Origin: Saccharibacillus sacchari DSM 19268
GTDB taxonomy: Bacteria > Bacillota > Bacilli > Paenibacillales > Paenibacillaceae
NCBI RefSeq assembly: GCF_000585395.1
Contig: NZ_KK073875.1
Span: 845,311 to 909,310, forward strand
Direction of reading: 5' to 3'
DNA length: 64,000 bases
The position numbers and the translations under genes were made by a program. Within the stretch, counting starts at the first letter, position 1. Every line of letters begins with the position of its first letter. Below are positions 8,472-16,446 of this stretch, in pieces. The notes under the pieces are model-generated. The model worked only from the letters and a program-made list of their open reading frames with translations, made no database searches and was not told the origin of the DNA.

Positions 8472-9878
8472 TTAATCAATATCGTAAATGGAACCGACTT
8501 TCAGTCCGTATAGTTCATTGTAGATTTTTTCCGCGAACATATCCGTCATGCCCGCGATATAGTCGATCACCATGCGCTCCCACGTCCATACCGGCGTTTC
8601 TTGCTTCTGATCCCGTTCGAAACGGTGAATCCAGTCGCTCGGGATGATCGAAGTCGCCGTTTTCGGATCGACGAACGCGTCCCACAGCCTGCGGATGATC
8701 CACTCGCTGCGCTTTTGCAGACGCTGCACGCGCAAATCGCGGATCATGGTTACCCAGGCAAAACTTTTGAGCACGCTCACCGTCCGCAGCATATCGTCGT
8801 TTTCCGCGCCGTCTTTCACGAACGTGATTTTTTTCCAATTCCCGTCGTCGATCACGCCCAGATTGCTGACGAAATGATTCACCCAATAAGCTTTAACCTC
8901 GCGCCGCGTCCGTGAAAAGTCCCGATCGCACACCGGCCATTTGGAATTCCACGCTTGCAGGTAATCGTCGAGCACCGCGCTGACCTTCATGCTGATTGCT
9001 TCGCGGTCGACGCCCTGCCATACCCGGTCTTCGAGCGTTTGGATCTTTTCCAGAATCAAGCGGTGCGTGCCTTCGTCGTGCATAAAATGTTCATGGACTT
9101 CGATCTTGCCTGCCTTAATCCCGTCTTCCAGATCGTGCGCCGAATACGCGATATCGTCGCACAGATCCATCAGTTGCGCTTCCAGCGTCGTTTTGCGTTC
9201 CGGGATCTGCCATTCTTTGCGAATGCCCGAAATGTAGTTCCATTCGTTGCGATACATGCCTTTTTTATTTTCAAGTCCGGAGAACGGGTATTTGTTGATG
9301 CCGAGCAGCACCGCGTCCGATAGGTTCAGCCCGTCAAGATTTTCCCGCTTCTCCAAAAACATCATTAACCTAAAATTGTGCGCGTTGCCCTCGAAATGTT
9401 CGTAGCGGTAGCGCATTTCGTTGTGTTTTTCCCGTTTTTTGTCCGCATTTTCCTTTTTTCCACGGAGTTCTTTGCGCGTGCGTTCTTCGATCAGCTTCTC
9501 CAAAATGTCGGCCAGCACTTCTTCGCCTTTGTGTCCGAACGGAGGATGGCCGAAGTCGTGAGCGATTGATGCGCATTCCACGACTTCCGGATCGAGTACC
9601 AGTCCCGGGCTGTCCGCTCTCGAAAGCGTAATCTCCGGGTATTGGAACACGAGGTTTTTCGCCGCTTGACGCGCGATCTGCGCCACTTCGAGCGAATGCG
9701 TAAGCCGCGTGCGATAGTAATCTCCGGTGCCCGCGCCGAATACTTGCGACTTGCCCTGCAAGCGTCGGAACGTCGGGGAATGGATCAGCCTCGAATAGTC
9801 GCGCTCGAACGAAGAACGCGAAGCTTCGTGCTTGTCTTCGGCATGCTGCCGGTGTTCTCTTTTTTCCGTCAAACTCAT
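8472..9878 (-). CDS. dgt: dGTP triphosphohydrolase-like HD-domain protein
   Basis: HD-superfamily phosphohydrolase of 468 residues. N-terminal RDYSRLIHSPTFRRLQGKSQ and RTRLTHSLEVAQIAR, then the metal-binding HD in SIAHDFGHPPFGHKGEE, and a further metal ligand in LCDDIAYSAHDLEDG, match the Dgt family. Members cut dGTP or other dNTPs to the nucleoside and triphosphate; in bacteria they affect dNTP pools and some deplete dNTPs in phage defence. A lysine-rich stretch (about 140-155) is inserted after the HD motif. A TTTACA-N16-TATAAT promoter stands upstream. No phage-linked partner is adjacent, so housekeeping nucleotide control is the simpler reading. Confidence 0.85.
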   Translation of the reverse strand: MSLTEKREHRQHAEDKHEASRSSFERDYSRLIHSPTFRRLQGKSQVFGAGTGDYYRTRLTHSLEVAQIARQAAKNLVFQYPEITLSRADSPGLVLDPEVVECASIAHDFGHPPFGHKGEEVLADILEKLIEERTRKELRGKKENADKKREKHNEMRYRYEHFEGNAHNFRLMMFLEKRENLDGLNLSDAVLLGINKYPFSGLENKKGMYRNEWNYISGIRKEWQIPERKTTLEAQLMDLCDDIAYSAHDLEDGIKAGKIEVHEHFMHDEGTHRLILEKIQTLEDRVWQGVDREAISMKVSAVLDDYLQAWNSKWPVCDRDFSRTRREVKAYWVNHFVSNLGVIDDGNWKKITFVKDGAENDDMLRTVSVLKSFAWVTMIRDLRVQRLQKRSEWIIRRLWDAFVDPKTATSIIPSDWIHRFERDQKQETPVWTWERMVIDYIAGMTDMFAEKIYNELYGLKVGSIYDID

Positions 9879-9932
9879 ATCGGTCCAGCCGCCCTCTCTG
9901 TCTGTTGAATCAGGTTGAATCAGTTGGAGTCG

Positions 9933-9960
9933 ATTATACCTGTTTTCGCTATTCTGTAAA
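9933..9960 (-). promoter_or_regulatory. SigA-type promoter of the dGTPase-like gene
   Basis: On the minus strand TTTACA (9955-9960) and TATAAT (9933-9938) are 16 bp apart and about 55 bp before the ATG at 9878. Confidence 0.6.
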
Positions 9961-9992
9961 AGAGGGTAGGGGGAAAAGCAGGATGCGGGAGA

Positions 9993-10544
9993 CTACTCCT
10001 TTTTCAGCAAATAGGTTCGTACGGAAGGCAGTAAGGTGACGATCAGGATGAGGAGGCCTAGAGCGGTATAGCCGAGATGTACAATATGTACGGCGTTCAT
10101 CATGTAGGTCTGCACGGCGATCCAGATGATTTGTCCGAAACCGACGTATAGGGATAAGGCCCAGGCGGGATGCAGGTCGTTTCGGTAGGGGTTGAAGATT
10201 TCGGCGATTTTCCAGTTGGGGCGGCGCCAGATGGCGTAGGCGACGAGCAGCGGGAGTAGGCCGAAGATGACTAGCAGTAAGATGCCGGGGATCAGGAAGC
10301 TTGGGAAAAAGGTGCGTTCCAGCATGGAGACAGGCATGCCCATGGCTTCTCCGGTTGGATCGAAGATGAGCATAGCTCCGCCGCCTAAGGCACCGAAGCC
10401 GAGGATCGCGTGTAAGAGGATGAGGAAGATGGCTGCGGCGGGTATGGGCTTTTGCTTGGACGGTGATTGAGGAATTGGACTAGGATTGGCTGTATGTATG
10501 GCGGGTTGGGTTTTGCGGGGGCGTGGTTGAATTGAATTGGTCAT
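9993..10544 (-). CDS. Four-helix membrane protein of unknown function
   Basis: Protein of 183 residues with a basic proline-rich N-terminal tail (about 1-40) and four hydrophobic segments at roughly 43-63, 88-108, 125-145 and 152-172. I do not recognise a characterised family; the plan resembles small uncharacterised bacterial membrane proteins. ATG 10544 is preferred over GTG 10556 because AGAGGTGG is well placed for it. It is flanked by unrelated genes and followed closely (114 bp on the minus strand) by the promoter region of the dGTPase-like gene. Confidence 0.7.
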   Translation of the reverse strand: MTNSIQPRPRKTQPAIHTANPSPIPQSPSKQKPIPAAAIFLILLHAILGFGALGGGAMLIFDPTGEAMGMPVSMLERTFFPSFLIPGILLLVIFGLLPLLVAYAIWRRPNWKIAEIFNPYRNDLHPAWALSLYVGFGQIIWIAVQTYMMNAVHIVHLGYTALGLLILIVTLLPSVRTYLLKKE

Positions 10545-10898
10545 TATGGAAGCCACCTCTCTTGTTTGTTTTCCTTCGCGTAATGCGATCTCGGTGAGAG
10601 TATGTAGGGTTAGCGTACGCCGTTTGCTGTTGAGAATCGCCTATTGGCAAAGGGATTTTCATTTCTACGTTTAGTTTAAAATATTCGACGCCCCCGCTGC
10701 ACGGACAAGCGTCACACTGTAGTAGCTTGACCCATTTGGATGTAAGGTTACGTTAGTAGGTACTCAGCATCTAAATAGGTGTACACTTTGACTTTAGTAT
10801 AGTGAAAAAATGCACGTAGCGTATCCGTCTCGCGATGGAACATAGGCTGCTGCCGAAGTCGGATAAAGACACGGCCTGAGTATCGAACTTTAGACAAA
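10545..10898. other. Intergenic stretch without a supported gene
   Basis: It holds the upstream region of the membrane protein gene and AT-rich sequence with stops in all frames at short intervals. An open frame at 10748-10975 overlaps the amidase terminator, has no ribosome site and resembles nothing. No further structure was seen. Confidence 0.4.
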
Positions 10899-10950
10899 AC
10901 AAAAAACCTCAATATCCCTTCCCGTCTGGATTGGAAGGGATATCGAGGTT
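10899..10950 (-). terminator. Terminator of the amidase gene
   Basis: AACCTCAATATCCCTTCC (10905-10922) pairs with GGAAGGGATATCGAGGTT (10933-10950), one mismatch, with a T run on the minus strand. It lies 25 nt after the amidase stop. Confidence 0.88.
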
Positions 10951-10974
10951 TGAAGTCGTGCTTTTGAATGATCA

Positions 10975-11970
10975 TTACTGTTCAGGCAATCCGGCTGCAC
11001 GTCGAAGGCTATTAGCGCGATTGTGGGCAATATCCGCTGCTTCGGTATCGCCTTTGCTTTTCGCTTGATACCAAGCCGGAGACAGCCAGCGAAAGACCAG
11101 TTCCTGCACATTCGACTTATGCAGCTTGACTGCGCTTGCGAGCTTCCGGCCTGCGTCGTCGATTCCGGCTGCGGATCGCAGATTGACCGCCAGACGATGG
11201 AAATGGTCCGCTTCCGGCTGCTTGTCGGCTGCTCGCGCAGATGCCCAAGCGGGGCGGACATATTCGGCGATCAGCGCTAGAGCGATCTCAGTGGGAAGCG
11301 GAACAAAATCGGCAGGTGTGTTGGGCACGGGGACGGAAGGCTTGGCGGGCTTCGGTGAAGTTGACGTGCCGTTCCCTGACGTCGGAGAGCCGTTTGTTTT
11401 TTCATCGTTGAGAACCTTTAATTCGGCTGTCACGTCTCCGATCAGGTCTTTGAGCGTGCGACCCCCTGATTTGAGCGCGTTATCGCAGTCGATTTTTCGC
11501 GCCGGGTCGAGTTGTTTGTGACTGGGAATGAAGAGACGCGGGTCTTTGTTCCACCTTTGGCAGCAGAAGGCTAAGTACCAGACGAAGCGCTTGTACGCCT
11601 CTTCGAAGTCAATACTACCTCCGTAACACAGCTCCACGCCGAGCGCGGCATCATTGGCATCGTAGCCGAATCGCTCGTTATCCGTCGTGACATTGTACAG
11701 CACGTGCCAAGCTTTTTCGGCCGGGTCGGAAGCTGTGCCTGCCGGGATGATTTCGAGGATTTGCTTGTCGTCGATGAAAGTGTGCGCCGAAGCGGAACGA
11801 TCCGTGAGCGCGTTGAAGTATCGGTAGTGGTTATCTGCGCTTGCTCCGGGATTACCGGTATCGTGTGCGACAAAAAAAGCCGGCACTCCGGTTGTGAGCC
11901 GGAGGCCTGGCCTGGTGTTAGAGCGCTTGGCGATGTAGCGGTGCTGGATGGGGTATTTGGGTGCGTTCAA
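10975..11970 (-). CDS. N-acetylmuramoyl-L-alanine amidase, endolysin-like
   Basis: Peptidoglycan amidase of 331 residues. The N-terminal Amidase_2 domain (about 1-170) shows zinc ligands in FFVAHDTGNPG (His 34), ASAHTFIDD, and the late His/Cys pair in IPSHKQLDPARKIDC. A threonine/proline-rich linker (about 190-225) joins it to two tandem helical repeats (about 230-275 and 290-331), each with a PAW core and an (L/V)-R-(S/R)-AAG(I/L) end, which could bind the cell wall. The start is TTG 11970 with AAGGAG 8 nt upstream. It sits next to a holin-like gene, as in phage lysis cassettes, but no phage structural genes are present. No signal peptide is seen, consistent with holin-dependent release. Confidence 0.88.
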   Translation of the reverse strand: MNAPKYPIQHRYIAKRSNTRPGLRLTTGVPAFFVAHDTGNPGASADNHYRYFNALTDRSASAHTFIDDKQILEIIPAGTASDPAEKAWHVLYNVTTDNERFGYDANDAALGVELCYGGSIDFEEAYKRFVWYLAFCCQRWNKDPRLFIPSHKQLDPARKIDCDNALKSGGRTLKDLIGDVTAELKVLNDEKTNGSPTSGNGTSTSPKPAKPSVPVPNTPADFVPLPTEIALALIAEYVRPAWASARAADKQPEADHFHRLAVNLRSAAGIDDAGRKLASAVKLHKSNVQELVFRWLSPAWYQAKSKGDTEAADIAHNRANSLRRAAGLPEQ

Positions 11971-12044
11971 TAAAAAGACTCCTTTCTTTTTCGTTGTGTT
12001 ATTGCATCGAAAAGTAGTCGCAGCACTGCTTGGTGCTATGCAGT

Positions 12045-12473
12045 TCAGTCACTTTCCGGTGTCTCTGGCGATTCATCTGATTCGGGATGCTCGCTTTCTT
12101 TTTCTAATTTGATTGGCTCAGGTTGTGCGTCCAGGGTCGATTGCGAATTTTCTGTCGGTTTCGACTTCGATTCAAAAATCTGGACGGCATTGCGCAAGAA
12201 GTCCGGCATTGGAACTCCGATTTTGCCCATATTTTCGATGACTGACAGAAGTTCATTCGCCAGGTAGAAAAAAACGACGGCGTCTCGGAAGATGTGTAAC
12301 TCTCCCAATACGCCGTCGATCAGGTGCGCGATGGCGACGACAGCGAAGATCGCCACCTTGCGCAAGATCCCAACAAAGCCTATCCAACTCCTCAACTCTC
12401 CCCGCACCCATGCCGCCGCCCATCCCGTTGCCCAATCGATGCTGACCAGTACGAGAAGCAGCACAATTAACAT
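12045..12473 (-). CDS. Phage holin, Bacteriophage_holin_4 (TcdE/UtxA) type
   Basis: Small membrane protein of 142 residues with an N-terminal segment MLIVLLLVLVSIDWATGWAA, further hydrophobic segments near 45-60 and 75-90 (FFYLANELLSVIENMG), and a charged, Glu/Ser/Pro-rich tail from about 105. The IDWATGW and ANELLSVIEN motifs are typical of the holin family that includes TcdE. It should form membrane lesions that let the adjacent amidase reach the wall. ATG 12473 is selected because AGGAGG lies 7 nt upstream; the TTG at 12536 gives a longer frame without support. It precedes the amidase by 74 bp in the same direction. Confidence 0.85.
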   Translation of the reverse strand: MLIVLLLVLVSIDWATGWAAAWVRGELRSWIGFVGILRKVAIFAVVAIAHLIDGVLGELHIFRDAVVFFYLANELLSVIENMGKIGVPMPDFLRNAVQIFESKSKPTENSQSTLDAQPEPIKLEKESEHPESDESPETPESD

Positions 12474-12657
12474 GTTCATCCCTCCTGTCAAAAAGCCAAC
12501 CGCCGCTCCGAGGAGCAAAGCAGCGTATCTCAACAATCGCTGGGCAAGGATCGACAGATCATTTGCTCATTTATAGCTTTTATGATAAAATTTTTAAAAT
12601 TCATGATTGACTTTCCTCCTCTCCAAATAAAATTTTTAAATAAGGAGCCGTGATTCT

Positions 12658-12831
12658 ATGTTCCCTAATAATCTTAATGGCAATGACGAAGAAATTGCCA
12701 GACAAAGAGCTGAAAACTCTCATAGAGAAGTCTCCACCTCATCAATAAAAGGAACAATCATTACAGTGCTAATCATCGCAGTCGTTTTATTTTTGATTTT
12801 TTATGGAATTGCTTATTTTAGAACTAATTAA
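12658..12831 (+). CDS. Small single-span membrane protein (57 aa)
   Basis: A 57-residue frame starting 6 nt after a strong AAGGAG. A polar N-terminal half (MFPNNLNGNDEEIARQRAEN) is followed by one clear membrane helix, ITVLIIAVVLFLIFYGIAYF, and a two- to three-residue tail. Its base composition is clearly more AT-rich than the surrounding genes. No family recognised. It is divergent from the holin gene. The ribosome site and the neat N-out/TM plan argue that it is translated; function unknown. Confidence 0.6.
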   Translation: MFPNNLNGNDEEIARQRAENSHREVSTSSIKGTIITVLIIAVVLFLIFYGIAYFRTN

Positions 12832-13020
12832 AGGAACTTTCTTACTATTTAGCTCTTCACCACAACGTCCTCTTGAAGGATAGAGAAGTGCATGTTGCTT
12901 TAATTCCAAACTTGAAACTGCAGGGAAATCCCTGCGAGTTCTGAAAAATTTCTTCACCTTCAGATCCAGTTCTTTTTGTATAGGACGTCTTGAAGTGAAG
13001 AATCTACGATTTGTAAAAAT

Positions 13021-13059
13021 AGCGACCGGGTCTCATAGAAAAGATGAGTGCCGGTCGCT
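13021..13059 (-). terminator. Terminator after the 102-aa hypothetical gene
   Basis: AGCGACCGG (13021-13029) pairs with CCGGTCGCT (13051-13059), with an inner CTCAT/ATGAG stem. On the minus strand an ATTTTTA tract follows. On the plus strand TTGTTACTTTT follows, so it may work in both directions. Confidence 0.75.
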
Positions 13060-13077
13060 TTGTTACTTTTAGGAAAG

Positions 13078-13386
13078 TTAAAGGAACATATAACCTGGAA
13101 GAGTGTTCGACTCAGTAAAGCGAACGAGACTCCGTTTTACCGTAAATGCTCCAATTCCTGTACTTGCACCATTAGACCCAACAATAGCTCCTTCAGTAGC
13201 ATAATAAACAATCGGCAGTCGGGATTGCGGGCTTCCCCAGCTAATAAATCGTTCCCCACAACCACATTTAAACCATCCACCACCATCAAGTTGATTAATT
13301 TTTGCACCACTTTCATCTTTTACAGAAGCAAAGCCTTGGGATCTCATCTGATGCTGTGCGTAAATCGGACATGGGTTTTCTGCCAT
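13078..13386 (-). CDS. Hypothetical protein with a CGCG cysteine motif
   Basis: Protein of 102 residues with AGGAGG 6 nt before the ATG. It contains WFKCGCGERFISWG (about 38-51), which could be half of a metal or redox site, plus one cysteine near the N-terminus (NPCPIYAQH). No signal peptide or membrane segment. The family is not recognised. It lies among phage-type and AT-rich genes and ends at its own terminator, so it is probably an independent accessory gene. Confidence 0.65.
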   Translation of the reverse strand: MAENPCPIYAQHQMRSQGFASVKDESGAKINQLDGGGWFKCGCGERFISWGSPQSRLPIVYYATEGAIVGSNGASTGIGAFTVKRSLVRFTESNTLPGYMFL

Positions 13387-13885
13387 TTCAATTCCTCCTA
13401 AATTAGACTTATGTTTTCGGGAGTCTTGCCAGATCCTGTTCGCGCCGCCTGTTGCATGACAAAAACGGCTGCATCGCCCGCAAGGGCCGCACCCGTCTTG
13501 TCAGCGGATATGAGCTTCTCTGAGCTTTCGGCGCCCGGCCTCTCGCTCAACTTCCCGATGATATAATCTTACCGCCTTTTTCGCCAAACGAAGACGGTGA
13601 AGCGTCCGACTTTTGTCCGATAAACGGAGGAAAAAAGACGAGCCTTGGGCGGAAAAAGAGCGAATCCCTTCTACAAACCTTATAACCGCGGGATTTCTGC
13701 TGTTTTTTAGCCGCTTAAACTTCTCTAATCCGCGATATCCAGACTGGCTTCTCAACCTACTGACTTGACCATCCTTACTTTAAATGGGGTCAAGCTGCTT
13801 CGTCTTTCTTCTATATAAGATGTACGATTTGTCGCCCTGTTACCTCCCTCCCAAACAAATTCAACAGCTTCTCCATATTTCAATA
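13387..13885. other. Intergenic region, no supported gene
   Basis: About 500 bp between the hypothetical gene and the L31 promoter. A minus-strand open frame (13501-13755, 84 codons, TTG start) encodes a very basic Arg/Lys/Ser-rich peptide with no ribosome site and was not accepted. No repeat or RNA gene was recognised. Confidence 0.4.
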
Positions 13886-13914
13886 TTGTCAAGATGCTTG
13901 CCCTATGCTACTAT
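13886..13914 (+). promoter_or_regulatory. SigA-type promoter of rpmE2
   Basis: TTGTCA (13886-13891), 17 bp spacer, TACTAT (13909-13914), 46 bp before the ATG. No convincing Zur palindrome was seen in the leader, although type B L31 genes are often Zur-controlled. Confidence 0.65.
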
Positions 13915-13960
13915 ATAGTGTATGTGATTATTGATTATTTTAAGAAGGAGTTGAAAATAG

Positions 13961-14203
13961 ATGAAACAAGGAATTCACCCTAACTACCAACCGGTAGTAT
14001 TCATGGACACGAGCACAGGACACCAGTTCTTGAGCGCTTCGACTCGTAAATCCAATGAAACTGTAGCTTGGGAAGACGGCAACACTTACCCGCTGATCAA
14101 AGTGGAAATCACTTCCGATTCGCACCCGTTCTTCACTGGCAAACAGAAGATTCTTGACGCCGGCGGCCAAGTCGAGCGTTTCAAAAAGAAATACAACCTG
14201 TAA
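13961..14203 (+). CDS. rpmE2: 50S ribosomal protein L31, type B
   Basis: Ribosomal protein of 80 residues that joins the large subunit near the inter-subunit bridge. The N-terminus [20 protein letters not shown] and the end KKKYNL are typical of L31; the zinc-binding CxxC motif of type A L31 is absent, which defines the zinc-independent type B form. Type B paralogs usually replace the zinc form under zinc limitation, which frees zinc. AAGGAG is well placed. The gene is monocistronic with its own promoter and terminator, and lies oddly between two clusters of phage-type genes. Confidence 0.97.
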   Translation: MKQGIHPNYQPVVFMDTSTGHQFLSASTRKSNETVAWEDGNTYPLIKVEITSDSHPFFTGKQKILDAGGQVERFKKKYNL

Positions 14204-14234
14204 GATCAAGCTCGCGCAAGCGAACTTCTACGAC

Positions 14235-14268
14235 CAGGCAGCGGAATCTTCCGACGCCTGTTTTTTTT
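14235..14268 (+). terminator. Terminator of rpmE2
   Basis: CAGGC and CGGAA pair with TTCCG and GCCTG (two internal mismatches), followed by eight T. Confidence 0.8.
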
Positions 14269-14302
14269 GCCCTTTTTCGCAAGGTTTCTCTGTGCAGAAC
14301 GC

Positions 14303-14339
14303 AAAAGCCGCGACACCCGAAACGGGAATCGCGGCTTTT
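14303..14339. terminator. Bidirectional terminator
   Basis: AAAAGCCGCGA (14303-14313) pairs with TCGCGGCTTTT (14329-14339) with an inner CCCG/CGGG stem. T runs lie on both strands. It ends the minus-strand anti-sigma gene and backs up the L31 terminator. Confidence 0.85.
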
Positions 14340-14372
14340 CTTTATTCAGATAGAATCCGATCTGCTTGAATT

Positions 14373-15272
14373 TTATTCGTTGCCTGCCATCTCCGGCCAA
14401 GCGATCTTATAAAATTCCAGATAGCTTGCTTTTTGCGGCGTATCCTTTAGCACTTTCCATCCGTTTTCTCCTTTTTGCATGCGGATCGAACCTTTCATGG
14501 GAAGCGGATCATGATCGCCGGAGAACACGATATCCAGCGTATAATCGAACACGGCCTGCTCCTTCTCCAAGTCCACGCTTCTCGTCTTCATTTCAATATT
14601 TTCGACTGCCAGCTCCGATTCCGTGCTTATGGCTACATGATACGGCATATTGCCTGCTTGGTTGTTAAAATAAATCGTCAAGAATTCGCTCTCCGCGTAC
14701 GGAGACAACTCTGCATGACGTCTTCCGATCCAAGCGAGCATGCCTTCTCCGTCTTCGTCTCCCGATTGAAATTCGCTTTTGAACACATCCAGTTGAGCTT
14801 GCGTTACCGTTAAATCTTCCCGCTTGAACGTCTCCGCCGCTTTCCGGGCTTCCTCCTCGGCCGCCGCCTCTGCGGACATCTGCGTGTTTTGCTCCTCCGT
14901 CTGCCCGCCGCCTACCGCGCCCCCGGCATTGCTTCCGCCCGATCCCGGACCGTTCTGTGCCTGCCCGGCAACCTGCGTCGGCGCGGCGTTCGGCATTCCT
15001 CCGTCCAGCCACCCCGCAGAATTCGCTCCCCACACGCCTCCGAAAATCACCCCGGCTGCTACTATCGCTCCAAGAGCCGTTTTCCCTTTATTCCGTGTCG
15101 GTGCATATGTCTTTGCCATCGTCGATTCCTCCTTGATCTTGCGCATTTGCGCGAGCGTGGGCTCTTTGCTCATGCGCCCCGGCTCGCGGCTTAGCGTATC
15201 GTACCAATTCGGCCGCCCGTCCCGATCTTGTCCCTTTTCCCGACCGTCATCCGGTTCATTGAATCGGTTCAT
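14373..15272 (-). CDS. Single-pass membrane protein, putative anti-sigma factor
   Basis: Protein of 299 residues. A polar cytoplasmic N-terminus (1-62) precedes one membrane helix, TALGAIVAAGVIFGGVWGA (about 65-83). Then comes a Gly/Ala/Gln low-complexity linker (about 95-145) and an extracytoplasmic domain (about 150-299) that ends in a KGSIRMQKGENGWKVLKD-type ligand-binding or NTF2-like fold. Its ATG overlaps the sigma factor stop by 4 nt, so the pair is translationally coupled. Topology and position point to an anti-sigma factor that holds the ECF sigma until an envelope signal arrives. No ZAS (HxxxCxxC) motif is present, so assignment is from context. Confidence 0.7.
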   Translation of the reverse strand: MNRFNEPDDGREKGQDRDGRPNWYDTLSREPGRMSKEPTLAQMRKIKEESTMAKTYAPTRNKGKTALGAIVAAGVIFGGVWGANSAGWLDGGMPNAAPTQVAGQAQNGPGSGGSNAGGAVGGGQTEEQNTQMSAEAAAEEEARKAAETFKREDLTVTQAQLDVFKSEFQSGDEDGEGMLAWIGRRHAELSPYAESEFLTIYFNNQAGNMPYHVAISTESELAVENIEMKTRSVDLEKEQAVFDYTLDIVFSGDHDPLPMKGSIRMQKGENGWKVLKDTPQKASYLEFYKIAWPEMAGNE

Positions 15273-15805
15273 GCCTGCTCCTCCTCATTCATCATGCGCT
15301 CCATCCGGCTTCGCGCCCGCGACAATCTGGATTTGTACGTGCCTTCCGGGATGCCCAGCATTTCCGCGCCTTCGCGTGCCGTCATGCCGTAATGCGCTTC
15401 GAGCAGCAGCGTCTCGCGCAATTTATCCGGAAGCCGGAACACGAACTCCCATATACGCCGCTCGCCCGCCTCGGCCAGATAGGCTTTTTCCGCCGATGCT
15501 TCCGTGCCGCCCTGCTCTACTTTTGAAAAAGGCAGTACCCGGCGCACGAACGCGGAACGTTTGTGGTTGATGTACGTGTGCCGCGCGATCGTCATCAGCC
15601 ACGTTTTGACGGAAGACTCTCCTCGAAAAGATTTCCATCCGCGGAGCGCCCGCACAAAGGTATCCTGGGTCAAATCATCGGCCGTAGAGCGGCTCCCCGT
15701 CATGAAGAAGAGATATTTCCACACCTCGCTCCAATGAGCGCGTATGACGGTATCCGGATCGGCAGCCTGCATATTCGCGTCCGGACGCTCTCTCATCTTA
15801 TCCAT
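15269..15805 (-). CDS. ECF-type RNA polymerase sigma factor
   Basis: Sigma-70 family factor of 178 residues lacking regions 1 and 3. Region 2 includes DDLTQDTFVRALRGWKSFRG with the helix SSVKTWLMTIARHTYINHKR, and region 4 is ETLLLEAHYGMTAREGAEML then GIPEGTYKSRLSRARSRM. It would direct core polymerase to a small extracytoplasmic-stress regulon. GAGGTG stands 6 nt before the ATG. A GGAAC-N16-GTC motif 24-49 bp upstream could be its autoregulated promoter. It is less similar to the three sigma factors at 56-61.7 kb than those are to one another. Confidence 0.93.
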   Translation of the reverse strand: MDKMRERPDANMQAADPDTVIRAHWSEVWKYLFFMTGSRSTADDLTQDTFVRALRGWKSFRGESSVKTWLMTIARHTYINHKRSAFVRRVLPFSKVEQGGTEASAEKAYLAEAGERRIWEFVFRLPDKLRETLLLEAHYGMTAREGAEMLGIPEGTYKSRLSRARSRMERMMNEEEQA

Positions 15806-15828
15806 CTGCTCACCTCTTCTACCCTTTT

Positions 15829-15854
15829 AGACAAAACAGAGCGAAGATCGTTCC
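15829..15854 (-). promoter_or_regulatory. Candidate ECF promoter of the 15.8-kb sigma gene
   Basis: On the minus strand GGAACG (15849-15854), 16 bp, GTCT (15829-15832). It resembles the GGAAC-N17-GT motifs before the three ECF operons at 56-61.7 kb but with a spacer shorter by one base. ECF promoters commonly have an AAC-containing -35. Confidence 0.5.
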
Positions 15855-15917
15855 CTTTTTCCCGAAAAAATTCTCAATTTTTAAAACGCGACGGTATTTT
15901 CTTAGGCATTCAGTCGA

Positions 15918-16424
15918 TCAAGTCCGTCTCTTTTCCCCTTTGCCGCGACCACTCTCCGACGTCTTTGCCAATAATTCATCCAGCTCGATCAATCCCATTG
16001 CCGACAGCGTCAGAGCCATTTTGTAAAAAGCACTCGTGCGTACTTTAACATAGGTATCTTTGCTGATCGGCGGGTCGAACACGTGATTGTACACCTTATA
16101 GTCGAATACGTCGTCCTGCTTCATATAACGTTCGCGCAGCAGCAACCGCTCCCGGTCATTCAACCGCTCCACGATCCGCTCGATCCGTTCGCAGTAAGCG
16201 ACGCGGGCAGCCGGCATATCGACGTTATAAATGGCGGTTCGAGCCGTGGAGTCGCTGGTTGTCCCCGTGTAACCCGAAGGGGTCTCGTTATAAGAAGAGG
16301 TGACGCGGGCTTCTCGCTCCTCGAACGTGATCGTTTTGTAAATTCGGTATTTTTCCATGGCGGCCTCGACGGCAGCCTGCGTTGTTCGGCGATCGAGCTT
16401 GGGCAAATTCAATGTGGCATCCAT
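15918..16424 (-). CDS. ArpU-family phage transcriptional regulator
   Basis: Protein of 168 residues with the ArpU plan: an N-terminal LPKLDRRTTQAAVEAAMEKY helix and a C-terminal sigma region 4-like helix-turn-helix region with LNDRERLLLRERYM and ISKDTYVKVRTSAFYKMALT. Family members control late lysis or packaging genes in prophages of Gram-positive bacteria. ATG 16424 is used because GGGGAG lies 8 nt upstream. It is divergent from an XRE/ImmA pair, the order found in lysogeny regions, but no integrase or structural genes are in the window. Confidence 0.83.
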   Translation of the reverse strand: MDATLNLPKLDRRTTQAAVEAAMEKYRIYKTITFEEREARVTSSYNETPSGYTGTTSDSTARTAIYNVDMPAARVAYCERIERIVERLNDRERLLLRERYMKQDDVFDYKVYNHVFDPPISKDTYVKVRTSAFYKMALTLSAMGLIELDELLAKTSESGRGKGEKRRT

Positions 16425-16446
16425 GTTCATCTCTCCCCTTATTGTC

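Noticed and set aside
8472-9878. Phage-defence dGTPase system
   Set aside because: No partner gene; the enzyme resembles ordinary Dgt proteins and the context is housekeeping.
10748-10975. 75-codon minus-strand frame downstream of the amidase
   Set aside because: It covers the amidase terminator, has no ribosome site and no recognisable protein.
13501-13755. 84-codon minus-strand frame with TTG start
   Set aside because: Extremely basic composition, no ribosome site, no promoter or family; likely a chance frame.
13840-13960. Zur box before rpmE2
   Set aside because: No palindrome close to the Zur consensus could be found, although regulation by zinc is common for such genes.
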